Positions 44,309-53,156 are shown, counted from the stretch's first letter. The stretch: DNA of 64,000 nt from Streptomyces avidinii (GCF_014650695.1 NZ_BMVL01000017.1:1-64000), one strand, 5' to 3'. Numbers and translations are program-made. The notes: generated from the sequence alone by a model not told the origin.

Positions 44309-44357
44309 CACGATGAGAAGGGCCCGGACACCCAGTGTCCGGGCCCTTCTCATCGTG
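44309..44357. terminator. Bidirectional terminator, prfB / zinc-ribbon gene
   Basis: A perfect 23-bp stem (44309-44331 with 44335-44357; core GGGCCCGGACAC) closes on the trinucleotide CCA. It sits between convergent prfB and the small gene ending at 44415, and would serve both. Confidence 0.88.
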
Positions 44358-44414
44358 TGTGATCGCTACGCGGCACGGATACCGCGCGCACCGCGACGGG
44401 GCGGTGTGAGCGCT

Positions 44415-44609
44415 CTAGGCGGCGTGCTGGGCCACCAGCGCCAGAGCTGCCACAAGGACCACCATGAGCACGATGAGGGTCATGGGGTTCAGGCCGGAGA
44501 AGGGGCTGCCCTCCTGCTGGAGGCGCTCCCGGTTCGCCCGGCACACCGGGCAGCGGCCCTGGCTGACGGGTGCGGCGCAGTTCGCGCACACGAGCCGGTC
44601 ATATGTCAT
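44415..44609 (-). CDS. Zinc-ribbon single-pass membrane microprotein
   Basis: A 64-residue protein. The first half holds two CxxC motifs (LVCANCAAPVSQGRCPVCRANRE), a zinc-ribbon layout. The second half is one transmembrane helix (TLIVLMVVLVAALALVA) at the C-terminus. The ATG at 44609 has GAGGAGGAG 6 nt upstream; a longer frame to 44726 is unsupported. It is divergent from ftsE. The function is unknown; the topology would put the zinc ribbon in the cytoplasm with a tail anchor. Confidence 0.8.
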   Translation of the reverse strand: MTYDRLVCANCAAPVSQGRCPVCRANRERLQQEGSPFSGLNPMTLIVLMVVLVAALALVAQHAA

Positions 44610-44805
44610 GCGCTCCTCCTCTCGTCCCCTCGGTCTTCTCGTTGCGTACAACGGCGCGGGGACCCGGACCGTTCCCCCTACCACTGTGCCAGCTTCGCCG
44701 ACATTCGGCGCGGCCCGTCCGGGCAATCACGGTCCGGACCCACTGGCACCCCGGGATAAATCGGGCAAGTCCGGAGGCCGGGTCCACACCTCGCGCCCGT
44801 TCGCG

Positions 44806-44811
44806 TATGGT
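44806..44811 (+). promoter_or_regulatory. Candidate ftsE -10 element
   Basis: TATGGT lies 35 nt before the ftsE GTG and would give a leader of about 29 nt. The -35 is weak. Confidence 0.35.
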
Positions 44812-44846
44812 CACGCACACCTACTCCCGGCGACCGTGGTGCACCC

Positions 44847-45536
44847 GTGATCCGATTCGACAGTGTCTCCAAGTCCTACCCGAAGCAGAGCCGTCCCGCA
44901 CTCAGAGAAGTCTCCCTCGACATCGCGAAGGGCGAGTTCGTCTTCCTGGTCGGCTCCTCCGGCTCCGGCAAGTCCACGTTCCTGCGCCTGATCCTGCGCG
45001 AGGAACGGGCGAGCCACGGCCAGGTGCACGTCCTGGGCAAGGACCTCGCCAAGCTCTCCAACTGGAAGGTTCCGCAGATGCGGCGCCAGTTGGGGACCGT
45101 CTTCCAGGACTTCCGACTGCTGCCCAACAAGACGGTGGCCGAGAACGTGGCCTTCGCGCAGGAGGTCATCGGCAAGCCGCGCGGCGAGATCCGCAAGGCC
45201 GTCCCGCAGGTCCTCGAACTCGTGGGCCTGGGTGGCAAGGAGGACCGCATGCCCGGCGAGCTCTCCGGCGGTGAGCAGCAGCGCGTGGCCATCGCCCGCG
45301 CCTTCGTCAACCGCCCCGCCCTGCTGATCGCGGACGAGCCCACCGGCAACCTCGACCCGCAGACCTCGGTCGGGATCATGAAGCTGCTGGACCGGATCAA
45401 CCGGACCGGCACCACGGTGATCATGGCCACACACGACCAGCAGATCGTCGACCAGATGCGCAAGCGCGTCATCGAACTCGAACAGGGCCGACTCGTGCGC
45501 GACCAGTCGCGCGGCGTCTACGGCTACCAGCACTGA
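44847..45536 (+). CDS. ftsE: Cell division ABC ATPase FtsE
   Basis: A 229-residue ATPase. Walker A is [12 protein letters not shown], the Q-loop is in [15 protein letters not shown], the signature is [14 protein letters not shown], Walker B is [12 protein letters not shown] and the H-loop is in MATHD. With FtsX it forms a membrane complex that activates peptidoglycan hydrolases at division sites. The GTG at 44847 begins [11 protein letters not shown] as in the family; no strong ribosome-binding site precedes it. ftsX follows after 17 nt. Confidence 0.97.
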   Translation: MIRFDSVSKSYPKQSRPALREVSLDIAKGEFVFLVGSSGSGKSTFLRLILREERASHGQVHVLGKDLAKLSNWKVPQMRRQLGTVFQDFRLLPNKTVAENVAFAQEVIGKPRGEIRKAVPQVLELVGLGGKEDRMPGELSGGEQQRVAIARAFVNRPALLIADEPTGNLDPQTSVGIMKLLDRINRTGTTVIMATHDQQIVDQMRKRVIELEQGRLVRDQSRGVYGYQH

Positions 45537-45553
45537 AAGGTCCCTGAGACGCA

Positions 45554-46522
45554 ATGCGCGCCCAGTTCGTCATGTCGGAGATCGGCGTCGGTCTCCGTCG
45601 CAATCTCACCATGACCTTCGCGGTCATCATCTCCGTGGCCCTCTCGCTGGCCCTGTTCGGCGGCTCCCTGCTCATGCGCGAGCAGGTGAGCCGGATGAAG
45701 GGCTTCTGGTACGACAAGGCCAACGTCTCGATCTACCTCTGCAACAAGCAGGACGCCCAGGAGGCCGGCGAGGCAGCCGCCAAGCCGGACGGTTCGGCGA
45801 GCGGCTCCGGCGGCGTCGCCACCTGCCGCAAGGGCGCCGTGACCGATGAGCAGAAGAAGCAGATCGAGTCCGAGCTCAAGCAGATGACGCTGGTCAAGAG
45901 CGTCGCGTACGAGTCGGCGGACGAGGCGTACAAGCACTACCAGGAGCAGTACGGGCACACCGCGCTCGCCTCCTCCATCACGCCCGACCAGATGCAGGAG
46001 TCCTTCCGGGTCAAGCTGAAGAACCCGGAGAAGTACAAGGTGGTCACCTCCGCCTTCGCCGGCCGCGACGGCATCCACACCGTCGACGACCAGCGCAAGG
46101 AGATCGACGACCTCTTCCGGATCCTGAACTACCTCAACTACGCGGCCCTCGGCATCATGTTGATCATGCTGATCGTGGCGCTGCTGCTGATCGTCAACAC
46201 CGTGCGCGTCTCGGCGTTCAGCCGCAGGCGGGAGACCGGGATCATGCGGCTGGTGGGTGCCTCCAGCTTCTACATCCAGGTCCCCTTCATCATGGAGGCG
46301 GCCGTCGCCGGCCTCATCGGCGCGCTCTTCGCCTGCGCCATGCTCGTCTCCGGGCAGTACTTCGTGATCGACCACGGCGTCGGGCTGCGGGACAAGATTC
46401 AGTTGATCGACTTCATGGGCTGGGGATCGGTGCTGGCCAAGCTCCCGTACGTCCTCTTCATCGGCCTCCTGATGCCCTCCATGGCCGCCTTCATCGCCCT
46501 GCGCAAGTACCTGAAGGTGTGA
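45554..46522 (+). CDS. ftsX: Cell division membrane protein FtsX
   Basis: A 322-residue membrane protein with four helices. The first (TFAVIISVALSLALFGGSLL) is followed by a large extracytoplasmic domain of about 130 residues with a Gly/Ser-rich insertion and two cysteines (YLC and VATCRK, a possible disulfide). Three C-terminal helices follow (ALGIMLIMLIVALLLIVNTV; PFIMEAAVAGLIGALFACAML; LPYVLFIGLLMPSMAAFIAL). The outside domain should recruit peptidoglycan hydrolases or their adaptors. Cotranscribed with ftsE. Confidence 0.96.
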   Translation: MRAQFVMSEIGVGLRRNLTMTFAVIISVALSLALFGGSLLMREQVSRMKGFWYDKANVSIYLCNKQDAQEAGEAAAKPDGSASGSGGVATCRKGAVTDEQKKQIESELKQMTLVKSVAYESADEAYKHYQEQYGHTALASSITPDQMQESFRVKLKNPEKYKVVTSAFAGRDGIHTVDDQRKEIDDLFRILNYLNYAALGIMLIMLIVALLLIVNTVRVSAFSRRRETGIMRLVGASSFYIQVPFIMEAAVAGLIGALFACAMLVSGQYFVIDHGVGLRDKIQLIDFMGWGSVLAKLPYVLFIGLLMPSMAAFIALRKYLKV

Positions 46523-46576
46523 CAAGCGCCCCGCGAGCGGTCCGGTCAACCACCCGTACCGGCGCGGGGCTTGTCC

Positions 46577-46582
46577 TAGACT
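46577..46582 (+). promoter_or_regulatory. -10 hexamer TAGACT for leaderless S41 protease gene
   Basis: TAGACT, then CGGCGCC, then the ATG at 46590, with no Shine-Dalgarno. A promoter 55 nt after the ftsX stop would let the protease gene be expressed independently of ftsEX. Confidence 0.5.
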
Positions 46583-46589
46583 CGGCGCC

Positions 46590-47780
46590 ATGCTGGGCTT
46601 GCCGAGTATTCCCGCCTTCTGTCTCCGGCCCCGCGACCTGCGTCGCGGGGCCGTTCTGACGTTGGCCTTCCTCACCGCCGTCGGCGCCGGTGCGTACACC
46701 GGCTGCTGGGACCGCGAGGAGGGTGCCGTGGCCGCCGCGGCCCTGACCGGCGCCCCCGCCTCCGAGGCCCCGCGCCAGGCCGGCACCGCCGACCGGGACG
46801 CGGTCGCCCGCGCCGCCGCGGAGGCCGTCGCCGAGGGAAAGTCCGGCAAGAAGGCCGCGCAGGAGGTGGTCAGCCGCAGCGGCGACCGCTGGGGCACCGT
46901 TTACGACCAGAGCGAGTACGCCGCCTTCGCCGAGGGCCTCGACGGCCGCTGGACCGGCGTCGGAGTCTGGGCCGAGCGGGCCCGCGACGGCATGATCAAG
47001 GTCGACAAGGTCCAGCCCGGCAGCCCCGCCGCCCGCGCAGGACTGCGCGCCGGGGACCGGCTGCTGAGCGTCGACGGGCACACCGTGACCGGCCTGGCCG
47101 TCGCCGACGTGGTCGCCCTGCTGAGGGGCGAGGCCGGTACCCCGGTCGTACTGAACCTGAGCCGGGACGGCGCGGACCTCACCGAGACCGTGCGCCGCGA
47201 GCAGCTGCGCACCGAGCCGGTGACCGTGCGCCGGCGCCCGGACGGGGTCACGGTCATCAAGGTGGTCTCCTTCACCCGCGGTTCCGGCGAGCGCGTCAGG
47301 TCCGCCGTGCGCGCGGCCCCGGCCGGCGAGGGGGTCGTGCTCGACCTGCGCGGCAACCCCGGCGGCCTGGTCGCCGAGGCGGTCACCGCCGCCTCGGCCT
47401 TCCTGGACGGCGGGCTCGTGGCCACGTACGACGTGCGCGGCGACCAGCGGGTCCTGTACGCGGCACCGGGCGGTGACACCACCCGGCCGCTGGTGGCCCT
47501 CGTCGACGGGGGGACGATGAGCGCGGCCGAGCTGGTCACGGGCGCCCTCCAGGACCGTGGCCGGGCGGTGGCGGTGGGCAGCCGGACCTTCGGCAAGGGC
47601 TCGGTGCAGATGCCGACCGAGCTGCCGGACGGTTCGGTGGCCGAGCTGACGGTGGGCACGTACCGCACACCGGCGGGCCGGAGCCTGGACGGCGAGGGCA
47701 TCACCCCGGACGTGCCGGCGGGCGAGGCGGTCGAGGAGCGGGCGGTCACAGTATTGGGTGGCCTCGGGGTGGGTCCGTAG
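46590..47780 (+). CDS. S41 C-terminal processing peptidase
   Basis: A 396-residue secreted or membrane-anchored protease. An N-terminal hydrophobic segment at about 20-37 (GAVLTLAFLTAVGAGAYTG) precedes a PDZ domain at about 121-200 (VQPGSPAARAGLRAGDRLLSVDG). The S41 core carries catalytic Ser311 in DGGTMSAAEL and Lys336 in SRTFGKGSVQ. Such CtpA/Prc proteases trim or degrade envelope proteins. It lies directly after ftsEX, a combination often seen when the protease controls division hydrolases. The end is 18 nt before smpB. Confidence 0.94.
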   Translation: MLGLPSIPAFCLRPRDLRRGAVLTLAFLTAVGAGAYTGCWDREEGAVAAAALTGAPASEAPRQAGTADRDAVARAAAEAVAEGKSGKKAAQEVVSRSGDRWGTVYDQSEYAAFAEGLDGRWTGVGVWAERARDGMIKVDKVQPGSPAARAGLRAGDRLLSVDGHTVTGLAVADVVALLRGEAGTPVVLNLSRDGADLTETVRREQLRTEPVTVRRRPDGVTVIKVVSFTRGSGERVRSAVRAAPAGEGVVLDLRGNPGGLVAEAVTAASAFLDGGLVATYDVRGDQRVLYAAPGGDTTRPLVALVDGGTMSAAELVTGALQDRGRAVAVGSRTFGKGSVQMPTELPDGSVAELTVGTYRTPAGRSLDGEGITPDVPAGEAVEERAVTVLGGLGVGP

Positions 47781-47798
47781 TGCGAAAATGACCGCACT

Positions 47799-48284
47799 AT
47801 GGCTAAGGAAAAAGGGCGCAAGCTGATCGCCCAGAACAAGAAGGCGCGCCACGACTACGCGATCATCGACACCTACGAGTGCGGTCTCGTGCTCACAGGT
47901 ACCGAGGTCAAGTCCATGCGCCAGGGCCGGGCCTCGCTGGTGGACGGCTTCGTGTCGGTGGAGGGCGGGGAGGCCTGGCTCTACAACGTGCACGTGCCGG
48001 AGTACAGCCAGGGCACCTGGACCAACCACAGCGCCCGGCGCAAGCGCAAGCTCCTCATGCACCGCGAGGAGATCGACAAGCTGGAGCGCAAGGCGGACGA
48101 GTCGGGTCACACGATCGTGCCCCTCTCGCTGTACTTCAAGGACGGCCGGGCGAAGGTCGAGATCGCGCTGGCGAAGGGCAAGAAGGAGTACGACAAGCGG
48201 CAGACGCTGCGCGAGAAGCAGGACACCCGTGAGACGAACCGGGCGATCTCGGCCGTCCGGCGCAAGCAGCGCGGCACGGTTTAA
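47799..48284 (+). CDS. smpB: SsrA-binding protein SmpB
   Basis: A 161-residue OB-fold RNA-binding protein that delivers tmRNA to stalled ribosomes. Hallmarks are [57 protein letters not shown] and a basic C-terminal tail ([23 protein letters not shown]) that enters the vacant mRNA channel. No clear ribosome-binding site precedes the ATG. Its partner RNA ssrA is encoded 84 nt downstream. Confidence 0.97.
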   Translation: MAKEKGRKLIAQNKKARHDYAIIDTYECGLVLTGTEVKSMRQGRASLVDGFVSVEGGEAWLYNVHVPEYSQGTWTNHSARRKRKLLMHREEIDKLERKADESGHTIVPLSLYFKDGRAKVEIALAKGKKEYDKRQTLREKQDTRETNRAISAVRRKQRGTV

Positions 48285-48368
48285 TCACCTGGCACGCGGC
48301 GCTCCACTTCGCGTACCATGGCGTCAGCACCGCCCCCCAGGGGTCGGCGCAGCTTGAAAAAACAACAT

Positions 48369-48754
48369 GGGGATGATCGGTTTCGACAGCGGATGTCGAT
48401 GCAGGGGAAGCGAGCCGAGGAAGCGGCAATGATCTCGCTAACCATATGTCGCAAAAAATAATCGCCAACTCCAAGAGCGATAACTCCCGCTTCTCCCTCG
48501 CTGCCTAATAACAGTGAGCTGAAGCCTCTGTGAGGAGCGTCAGCCCGGAAGTGGTCCCGGTCCGGATCCTGGCGTCAATTAGGGATCTAAACCTCTAGCC
48601 CCGGTCACGGGGGTTGGAGGGAAACCAAACAGTGACTGAGCCCGTCGGAGACTTGTCCGTGTGATCTCCGGGGCTGAGAAAAGCGCAGCGGACTGCGCTC
48701 GGAGAAGCCCTGCTTCTGCACCGTTGGACGCGGGTTCGATTCCCGCCATCTCCA
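48369..48754 (+). ncRNA. ssrA: tmRNA
   Basis: A transfer-messenger RNA of 386 nt. The 5' GGGGATG pairs with 3' CATCTCC to form the acceptor stem, and the tRNA-like end carries a T-loop GGTTCGATTCC. The CCA is not encoded (the gene ends CTCCA then CT). The resume frame encodes the tag ANSKSDNSRFSLAA followed by TAA TAA. The tag ends SLAA instead of the more usual ALAA. Pseudoknot-forming segments follow the tag. The position after smpB is standard for Streptomyces. Confidence 0.96.
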
Positions 48755-48770
48755 CTCATCCCATGTGGGC

Positions 48771-48804
48771 AAAGGCCCCGCAGCCTCTCGGCTGCGGGGC
48801 CTTT
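48771..48804. terminator. ssrA terminator
   Basis: A 15-bp perfect stem (AAAGGCCCCGCAGCC and complement) with loop TCTC and flanking A- and T-tracts. It also faces the converging toxin gene ending at 48813. Confidence 0.88.
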
Positions 48805-48812
48805 GTCATGCG

Positions 48813-49070
48813 TCAGTAGTGGTAGCGGGCCTTGAGGACCTTCACTTCCTTGTCGTCGGCCCGGTACACGAGGCGGTGCTCGTCGTCGATGCGCCGGGAC
48901 CAGTAGCCCGTCAGTTCGCCCTTCAGGGGCTCGGGCTTGCCGATGCCGGTGAACGGGTCCCGCTGGATCTCGCCGATCAGGCGAGTGATCCGGCGGGCCC
49001 TCTTCCGGTCCGACGAGAGCCAGAACAGGAAGTCCTCCCAGGCGGCGGGGTCGAAGTGAACGCTCCTCAC
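48813..49070 (-). CDS. yoeB: YoeB/Txe-family mRNA interferase toxin
   Basis: An 85-residue RelE-superfamily toxin. The sequence runs [21 protein letters not shown], then [39 protein letters not shown] and the C-terminal KARYHY, with the His-Tyr pair used in catalysis by YoeB. The usual Glu and Arg (in DEHRLVYR) are present. Toxins of this type cleave mRNA on the ribosome. The GTG start overlaps the antitoxin stop (GTGA). It is next to ssrA, whose product rescues the ribosomes such toxins stall. Confidence 0.92.
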   Translation of the reverse strand: MRSVHFDPAAWEDFLFWLSSDRKRARRITRLIGEIQRDPFTGIGKPEPLKGELTGYWSRRIDDEHRLVYRADDKEVKVLKARYHY

Positions 49071-49342
49071 TCCTCGCCCCCGGCCAACTCCCTCAGCTCG
49101 TCCAGCGTCCTGGTGACCGTGGAGGCGCCCTCACGGTCGCGCGCGACGGCTTCCATCAACCGCTGGGCGTTGGCGGGGGAGCGCAGGAGGTAGACGGTCT
49201 CCTGCCAGGAGTCGTAGTCGTCGGCGGACATGAGGACCGCGTCACCGCTCTTGGAGGTGATGCGCACCGGGGCGTGGTCGGTGTTGACGCGCTCGATCAG
49301 CGGGAACAGGGTCGCCCTGGCTTCGCTGGCGCTGATGGACAT
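49067..49342 (-). CDS. yefM: YefM/Phd-family antitoxin
   Basis: A 91-residue antitoxin. The N-terminal Phd/YefM DNA-binding fold is [53 protein letters not shown]. The C-terminal helix is acidic and unstructured ([15 protein letters not shown]) and should wrap the toxin. GAGAGGAG lies 8 nt before the ATG. It is first in the operon, so it can autorepress its promoter in complex with YoeB. Confidence 0.93.
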   Translation of the reverse strand: MSISASEARATLFPLIERVNTDHAPVRITSKSGDAVLMSADDYDSWQETVYLLRSPANAQRLMEAVARDREGASTVTRTLDELRELAGGEE

Positions 49343-49372
49343 GGTGCGCTCCTCTCGTCGAGTCGTACCAAT

Positions 49373-50638
49373 CTATGGTACAAGTCCGGTACGGGAAACC
49401 GGTACGACTTTCGTGAGGGCGAGCGCGAGGAAGGCCGCCGCGGCCGGGAGGGCGTACGCGGCGGACGGGCCCAGGCGGTCGACCAGGGTGCCGGCCGCGG
49501 CCGCGCCCAGGGCGATGCCCGCGAGGATGGCGGTGACCGCGAGGGTCATGCCCTCGTTGAGGCGGCCCTCCGGGGTGAGGGCGTGGACCCGGGACATCGC
49601 CGTCACCATCGTCGGAGCCGTGGCCATGCCCGCCACCAGCAGGGCGCAGGCCAGCGGGAGGAGCGCACCCGTGCTCGCCGCGAGCCAGGGCAGGGTCATC
49701 GCGGCGGCCATCGCGACCAGACAGGTGCGCAGACCGCGCGGGCGCAGCGTGCCGTAGAGCAGCCCGGCCGCGCAGGAGCCCGCCGCCTGGAGGGCCAGCA
49801 CCGGGCCGGAGGCGGCGCCCAGCCCCAGGGCGTCGAGGTGGGCGATCGAGGCGATCTCCATCGAGCCGAAGACCACGCCGGTGGCGAGGAAGAGGGGCAG
49901 CAGCGGGGCCAGTGCGCGCAGCGGCGAGCCGCGGCGCGGGCCCGCCGACACCGGGGGCTGGGTGGCGCGGCAGGAAGTGAACACCAGCATGCCGGTCAGC
50001 AGCAGGACGGCCGCGGTGAAGGTGCCGGCCTCGGGGAGGACGACCGAGCAGAGGAAGGCCGCCAGTACCGGGCCGAGCATGTAGCAGAGCTCGTCGGCGG
50101 CCTGCTCGAAGGACATCGCGGTGTGGTGCGCGTCCGAGGAGCCGCGCAGCAGGTGCGTCCAGCGGGCGCGGGACATTCCGCCGATGTTCGGGGTGGTGGC
50201 GGTCGCGGCGTACGAGGCGAAGAGGGTCCAGGCGGGGGCCCCGGTGCGGACGCACACGACCAGGGACAGTGAACCGAGGACCGCGATCAGGGTCGCGGGG
50301 ACGGCGATCCGGGCCTGGCCGTGCCGGTCGACCAGCCGGGCGGTCCAGGGTGCGACCAGCGCGGTGGCGGCCATGCCGGTCGCGGTGACCGCGCCGGCGA
50401 GGGCGTACGAGCCGCGCTGGCCGGCGATCATCATGACCGCGCTGACCCCGAACATGCCCATCGGGAGGCGGGCGAGAAGGTTTCCGGCGGTGAAGCCGCG
50501 CGTGCCGGGCAGCGCGAACAGGCGGCGGTAGGGGCCCTGCGGGCGCGGGGGAGTGCGTTCGCCGCGCGGGCGGGGTGCGGGCGGGGCGGGCGGTGCGGCG
50601 AGGACGAGGGTGCTGCCGGTGACGGACATGAGGGGCAT
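49373..50638 (-). CDS. MFS transporter
   Basis: A transporter of about 421 residues with 12 predicted helices (for example TLIAVLGSLSLVVCV, ALAPLLPLFLATGVVFGSMEIASI, TLAVTAILAGIALGAAAAGTL) and the MFS loop ARLVDRHGQARIAV. No substrate marker is evident; it resembles drug or metabolite exporters. The ATG at 50638 has GAGGGTGG upstream; a GTG at 50698 would add 20 residues. It is divergent from a LysR regulator, which may control it. Confidence 0.86.
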   Translation of the reverse strand: MPLMSVTGSTLVLAAPPAPPAPRPRGERTPPRPQGPYRRLFALPGTRGFTAGNLLARLPMGMFGVSAVMMIAGQRGSYALAGAVTATGMAATALVAPWTARLVDRHGQARIAVPATLIAVLGSLSLVVCVRTGAPAWTLFASYAATATTPNIGGMSRARWTHLLRGSSDAHHTAMSFEQAADELCYMLGPVLAAFLCSVVLPEAGTFTAAVLLLTGMLVFTSCRATQPPVSAGPRRGSPLRALAPLLPLFLATGVVFGSMEIASIAHLDALGLGAASGPVLALQAAGSCAAGLLYGTLRPRGLRTCLVAMAAAMTLPWLAASTGALLPLACALLVAGMATAPTMVTAMSRVHALTPEGRLNEGMTLAVTAILAGIALGAAAAGTLVDRLGPSAAYALPAAAAFLALALTKVVPVSRTGLVP

Positions 50639-50711
50639 GACCACCACCCTCGGCCGGGACCGGGTGCGGCGTCCAACACCTGTCCGGCGGCCATTCACGC
50701 CGATCCGTTGT

Positions 50712-50717
50712 TAGTCT
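50712..50717 (+). promoter_or_regulatory. -10 hexamer TAGTCT for leaderless lysR
   Basis: TAGTCT, then CCGGGG, then the ATG at 50724, a 6-nt spacing. The same short gap must also hold the MFS gene promoter, so the LysR protein could control both. Confidence 0.55.
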
Positions 50718-50723
50718 CCGGGG

Positions 50724-51689
50724 ATGATGCCCCGTGACGTGGACCCCCGCCTGCTGCGCGGGTTCGTCGCCGTGGCCGAGGAGCTCCACTTCACCCGCGC
50801 CGCCGCCCGGCTGTACGTCGCCCAGCAGGCGCTGAGCCGCGACGTACGGCGGCTCGAAGAGGCCCTCGGCACCACGCTGTTCGTCCGTACGACCCGCGCC
50901 GTCGAGCCGACCCCCGACGGGGAGCGGCTGCTACCGCTCGCCCGGCGGGTGCTGGCCGCGCACGAAGCGGTCGCCGCCGCCTTCGCCGCCCCCAGGGCGC
51001 TGCTCGTCGACCTGAACACCGACGGGCCGAGCACCGCGCGCACCGTCCTGGAACGGGCCCGCGAACTCGCCCCGGACTGCGAACTGATGGCCCGCTGGGA
51101 GAGCGGACTGACCTACGCCGCCGCCGAGGTCGCCGCCGGACGCCTGGACGTCTCCTTCGGGTACGCCGCCGGGCTGGACCCGGTGTGGCGCTCCCGGATC
51201 GCGCACCGGCCCGTGCGGTACGAGCCGCTCGCCGTGCTGCTGCCCGAGGGGCACCCGCTGGCCGGGCTGGCGGCCGTACCGCTCGACGCGCTGGCCGGGG
51301 AGACCGTGTACGCGGGCGCCGGGAACCCGCGGACGCCGGAGTGGACGGGGCTGGCGCGCGAGCTGTTCGCCGGGCGCGGGATCCTGATGGCACCGCCCGC
51401 GCCGGTGGCCATCGGCAAGGACGAGTTCAGCCGGGTCATGGCCAAGACCCGCAATCCGGTGCTGGTGACCGTGGACTTCGTCGACATGCCCGGGTCCGTG
51501 AAGCGGCCGCTGGTCGACCCGGTACCGCTGTCCCCGCTGTCCATGGTGTGGCGCAAGGGCTTCGCCCACCCCGGTCTCGAAGCGCTGCACCGGGCCGCGG
51601 CCACCCTCTCCGCCGAACACGGCTGGCTGGAAGTGCCCCCGGCGAGCTGGCGCCCGGCCGCGCTCACAGGTGCCCACGGCGGCGGGTGA
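50724..51689 (+). CDS. LysR-family transcriptional regulator
   Basis: A 321-residue regulator. The N-terminal winged helix-turn-helix is PRLLRGFVAVAEELHFTRAAARLYVAQQALSRDVRRLEEALGTTLFVRTTR. The C-terminal effector domain is periplasmic-binding-protein-like (LDVSFGYAAGLDP; EPLAVLLPEGHPLAGLAAVPLDAL). The arrangement against the divergent MFS gene is the classic LysR target layout. Two adjacent ATGs can start; the first follows the -10 by 6 nt. narK lies downstream on the same strand but behind a hairpin. Confidence 0.92.
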   Translation: MMPRDVDPRLLRGFVAVAEELHFTRAAARLYVAQQALSRDVRRLEEALGTTLFVRTTRAVEPTPDGERLLPLARRVLAAHEAVAAAFAAPRALLVDLNTDGPSTARTVLERARELAPDCELMARWESGLTYAAAEVAAGRLDVSFGYAAGLDPVWRSRIAHRPVRYEPLAVLLPEGHPLAGLAAVPLDALAGETVYAGAGNPRTPEWTGLARELFAGRGILMAPPAPVAIGKDEFSRVMAKTRNPVLVTVDFVDMPGSVKRPLVDPVPLSPLSMVWRKGFAHPGLEALHRAAATLSAEHGWLEVPPASWRPAALTGAHGGG

Positions 51690-51700
51690 GAGCAAGGTTT

Positions 51701-51720
51701 CCCGCCGGTCATCCGGCGGG
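51701..51720 (+). terminator. Hairpin after lysR
   Basis: CCCGCCGG-TCAT-CCGGCGGG, 12 nt after the lysR stop. There is no T-run. It separates lysR from the narK promoter region, where GGAAAC and TACGGT (51746-51751) occur. Confidence 0.6.
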
Positions 51721-51785
51721 GACCGGGGCGGAAACGCGCCGTTCCTACGGTCGTGCCACGGACGCGAGAGCTGTGGAGGCGTGTG

Positions 51786-53156
51786 ATGACCGGTACGACC
51801 GCACCGCGCAAGGGGGGCCGCTGGATCGAGCGGTGGGACCCCGAGGACGAGACCTTCTGGAAGGAGACGGGGGAGCGGACCGCCCGCCGCAACCTGGTCT
51901 ACTCCGTGTTCTCCGAGCACATCGGCTTCTCCATCTGGTCCCTCTGGTCCGTGATGGTCCTCTTCATGGGACCGGCCTACGGGATCGACCCGGCCGGGAA
52001 GTTCTTCCTGATCGCCACCGCGACCCTGGTGGGGGCGGTCGTCCGGGTGCCGTACACCTTCGCCGTCGCCCGCTTCGGCGGCCGGAACTGGACCGTCGTC
52101 AGCGCGCTGCTGCTGCTCGCGCCGACGGTCGCCGCGCTCGTGGTGATGGAGCCCGGGACCTCGTACGGGACCTTCCTCGTCGTCGCGGCCCTCACCGGCG
52201 TCGGCGGCGGCAACTTCGCCTCCTCCATGACCAACATCAACGCCTTCTTCCCGCTGCGCAAGAAGGGCTGGGCACTCGGCCTGAACGCGGGCGGCGGGAA
52301 CATCGGCGTGCCCGTGGTGCAGCTCGCCGGGCTGCTGGTCATCGCCACCGCCGGGGCCGCGCACCCGCGGTACCTGCTGGGCGCCTACATCCCGCTGATC
52401 GTGATCGCGGCCGTCCTGGCGGCCGTACGGATGGACAACCTGGCGCCCGTGCGCAACGACACCGGCGCGGTCCGCGAGGCGCTGAAGGACGCGCACACCT
52501 GGATCATGGCGTTCCTCTACATCGGGACCTTCGGGTCCTTCATCGGCTACAGCTTCGCCTTCGGGCTGGTGCTGCAGACCCAGTTCGGCCGCACCCCGCT
52601 CCAGGCCGCCTCGCTGACCTTCATGGGGCCGCTGCTCGGATCGCTGATCAGGCCGGTGGGCGGGGCCCTCGCGGACCGGTTCGGCGGGGCACGGATCACG
52701 CTGGGCACCTTCGTCGCGATGGCGGCGGCCACCTCAGTGGTGGTGTTCGCCTCCCAGCGGTCCTCGCTGTCGGTCTTCCTCGTCGGCTTCGTGGCGCTGT
52801 TCGTCCTGAGCGGGCTCGGCAACGGATCGACGTACAAGATGATCCCGGGCATCTTCCAGGCGAAGGCGCTGGCACGCGGCATGACCGGCGAGGGCGCGGC
52901 CGCCTACGGGCGGCGGCTCTCCGGTGCCTCCATGGGGCTCATCGGCGCCGTCGGCGCGCTCGGCGGACTGGGCATCAACCTGGTCTTCCGGGAGGCGTTC
53001 CGCACCTCCGGCTCCGGAACGGCGGCCTTCGTCACCTTCCTCGGCTTCTACGCCCTGTGCTGCGCGGTGACGTGGGCGGTATACCTTCGCCGCCCCGCGA
53101 CCCCGGTGATCCACACGGTCGGGGCCGAGACGAAACCGCAGCTCACGTCGGTGTAA
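51786..53156 (+). CDS. narK: NarK-family nitrate/nitrite transporter
   Basis: A 456-residue MFS protein of the nitrate/nitrite porter family with 12 helices. The signature glycine-rich helix is GVGGGNFASSMTNINAFFPLRKKG, with the second nitrate signature around GNGSTYKMIPGIFQAKA. The N-terminal WDPEDETFW is typical of actinobacterial NarK. The ATG at 51786 has GGAGG 9 nt upstream. It is followed 104 nt later by nnaR, the pairing recalled for S. coelicolor, where NnaR works with GlnR on nitrate and nitrite genes. Confidence 0.94.
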   Translation: MTGTTAPRKGGRWIERWDPEDETFWKETGERTARRNLVYSVFSEHIGFSIWSLWSVMVLFMGPAYGIDPAGKFFLIATATLVGAVVRVPYTFAVARFGGRNWTVVSALLLLAPTVAALVVMEPGTSYGTFLVVAALTGVGGGNFASSMTNINAFFPLRKKGWALGLNAGGGNIGVPVVQLAGLLVIATAGAAHPRYLLGAYIPLIVIAAVLAAVRMDNLAPVRNDTGAVREALKDAHTWIMAFLYIGTFGSFIGYSFAFGLVLQTQFGRTPLQAASLTFMGPLLGSLIRPVGGALADRFGGARITLGTFVAMAAATSVVVFASQRSSLSVFLVGFVALFVLSGLGNGSTYKMIPGIFQAKALARGMTGEGAAAYGRRLSGASMGLIGAVGALGGLGINLVFREAFRTSGSGTAAFVTFLGFYALCCAVTWAVYLRRPATPVIHTVGAETKPQLTSV

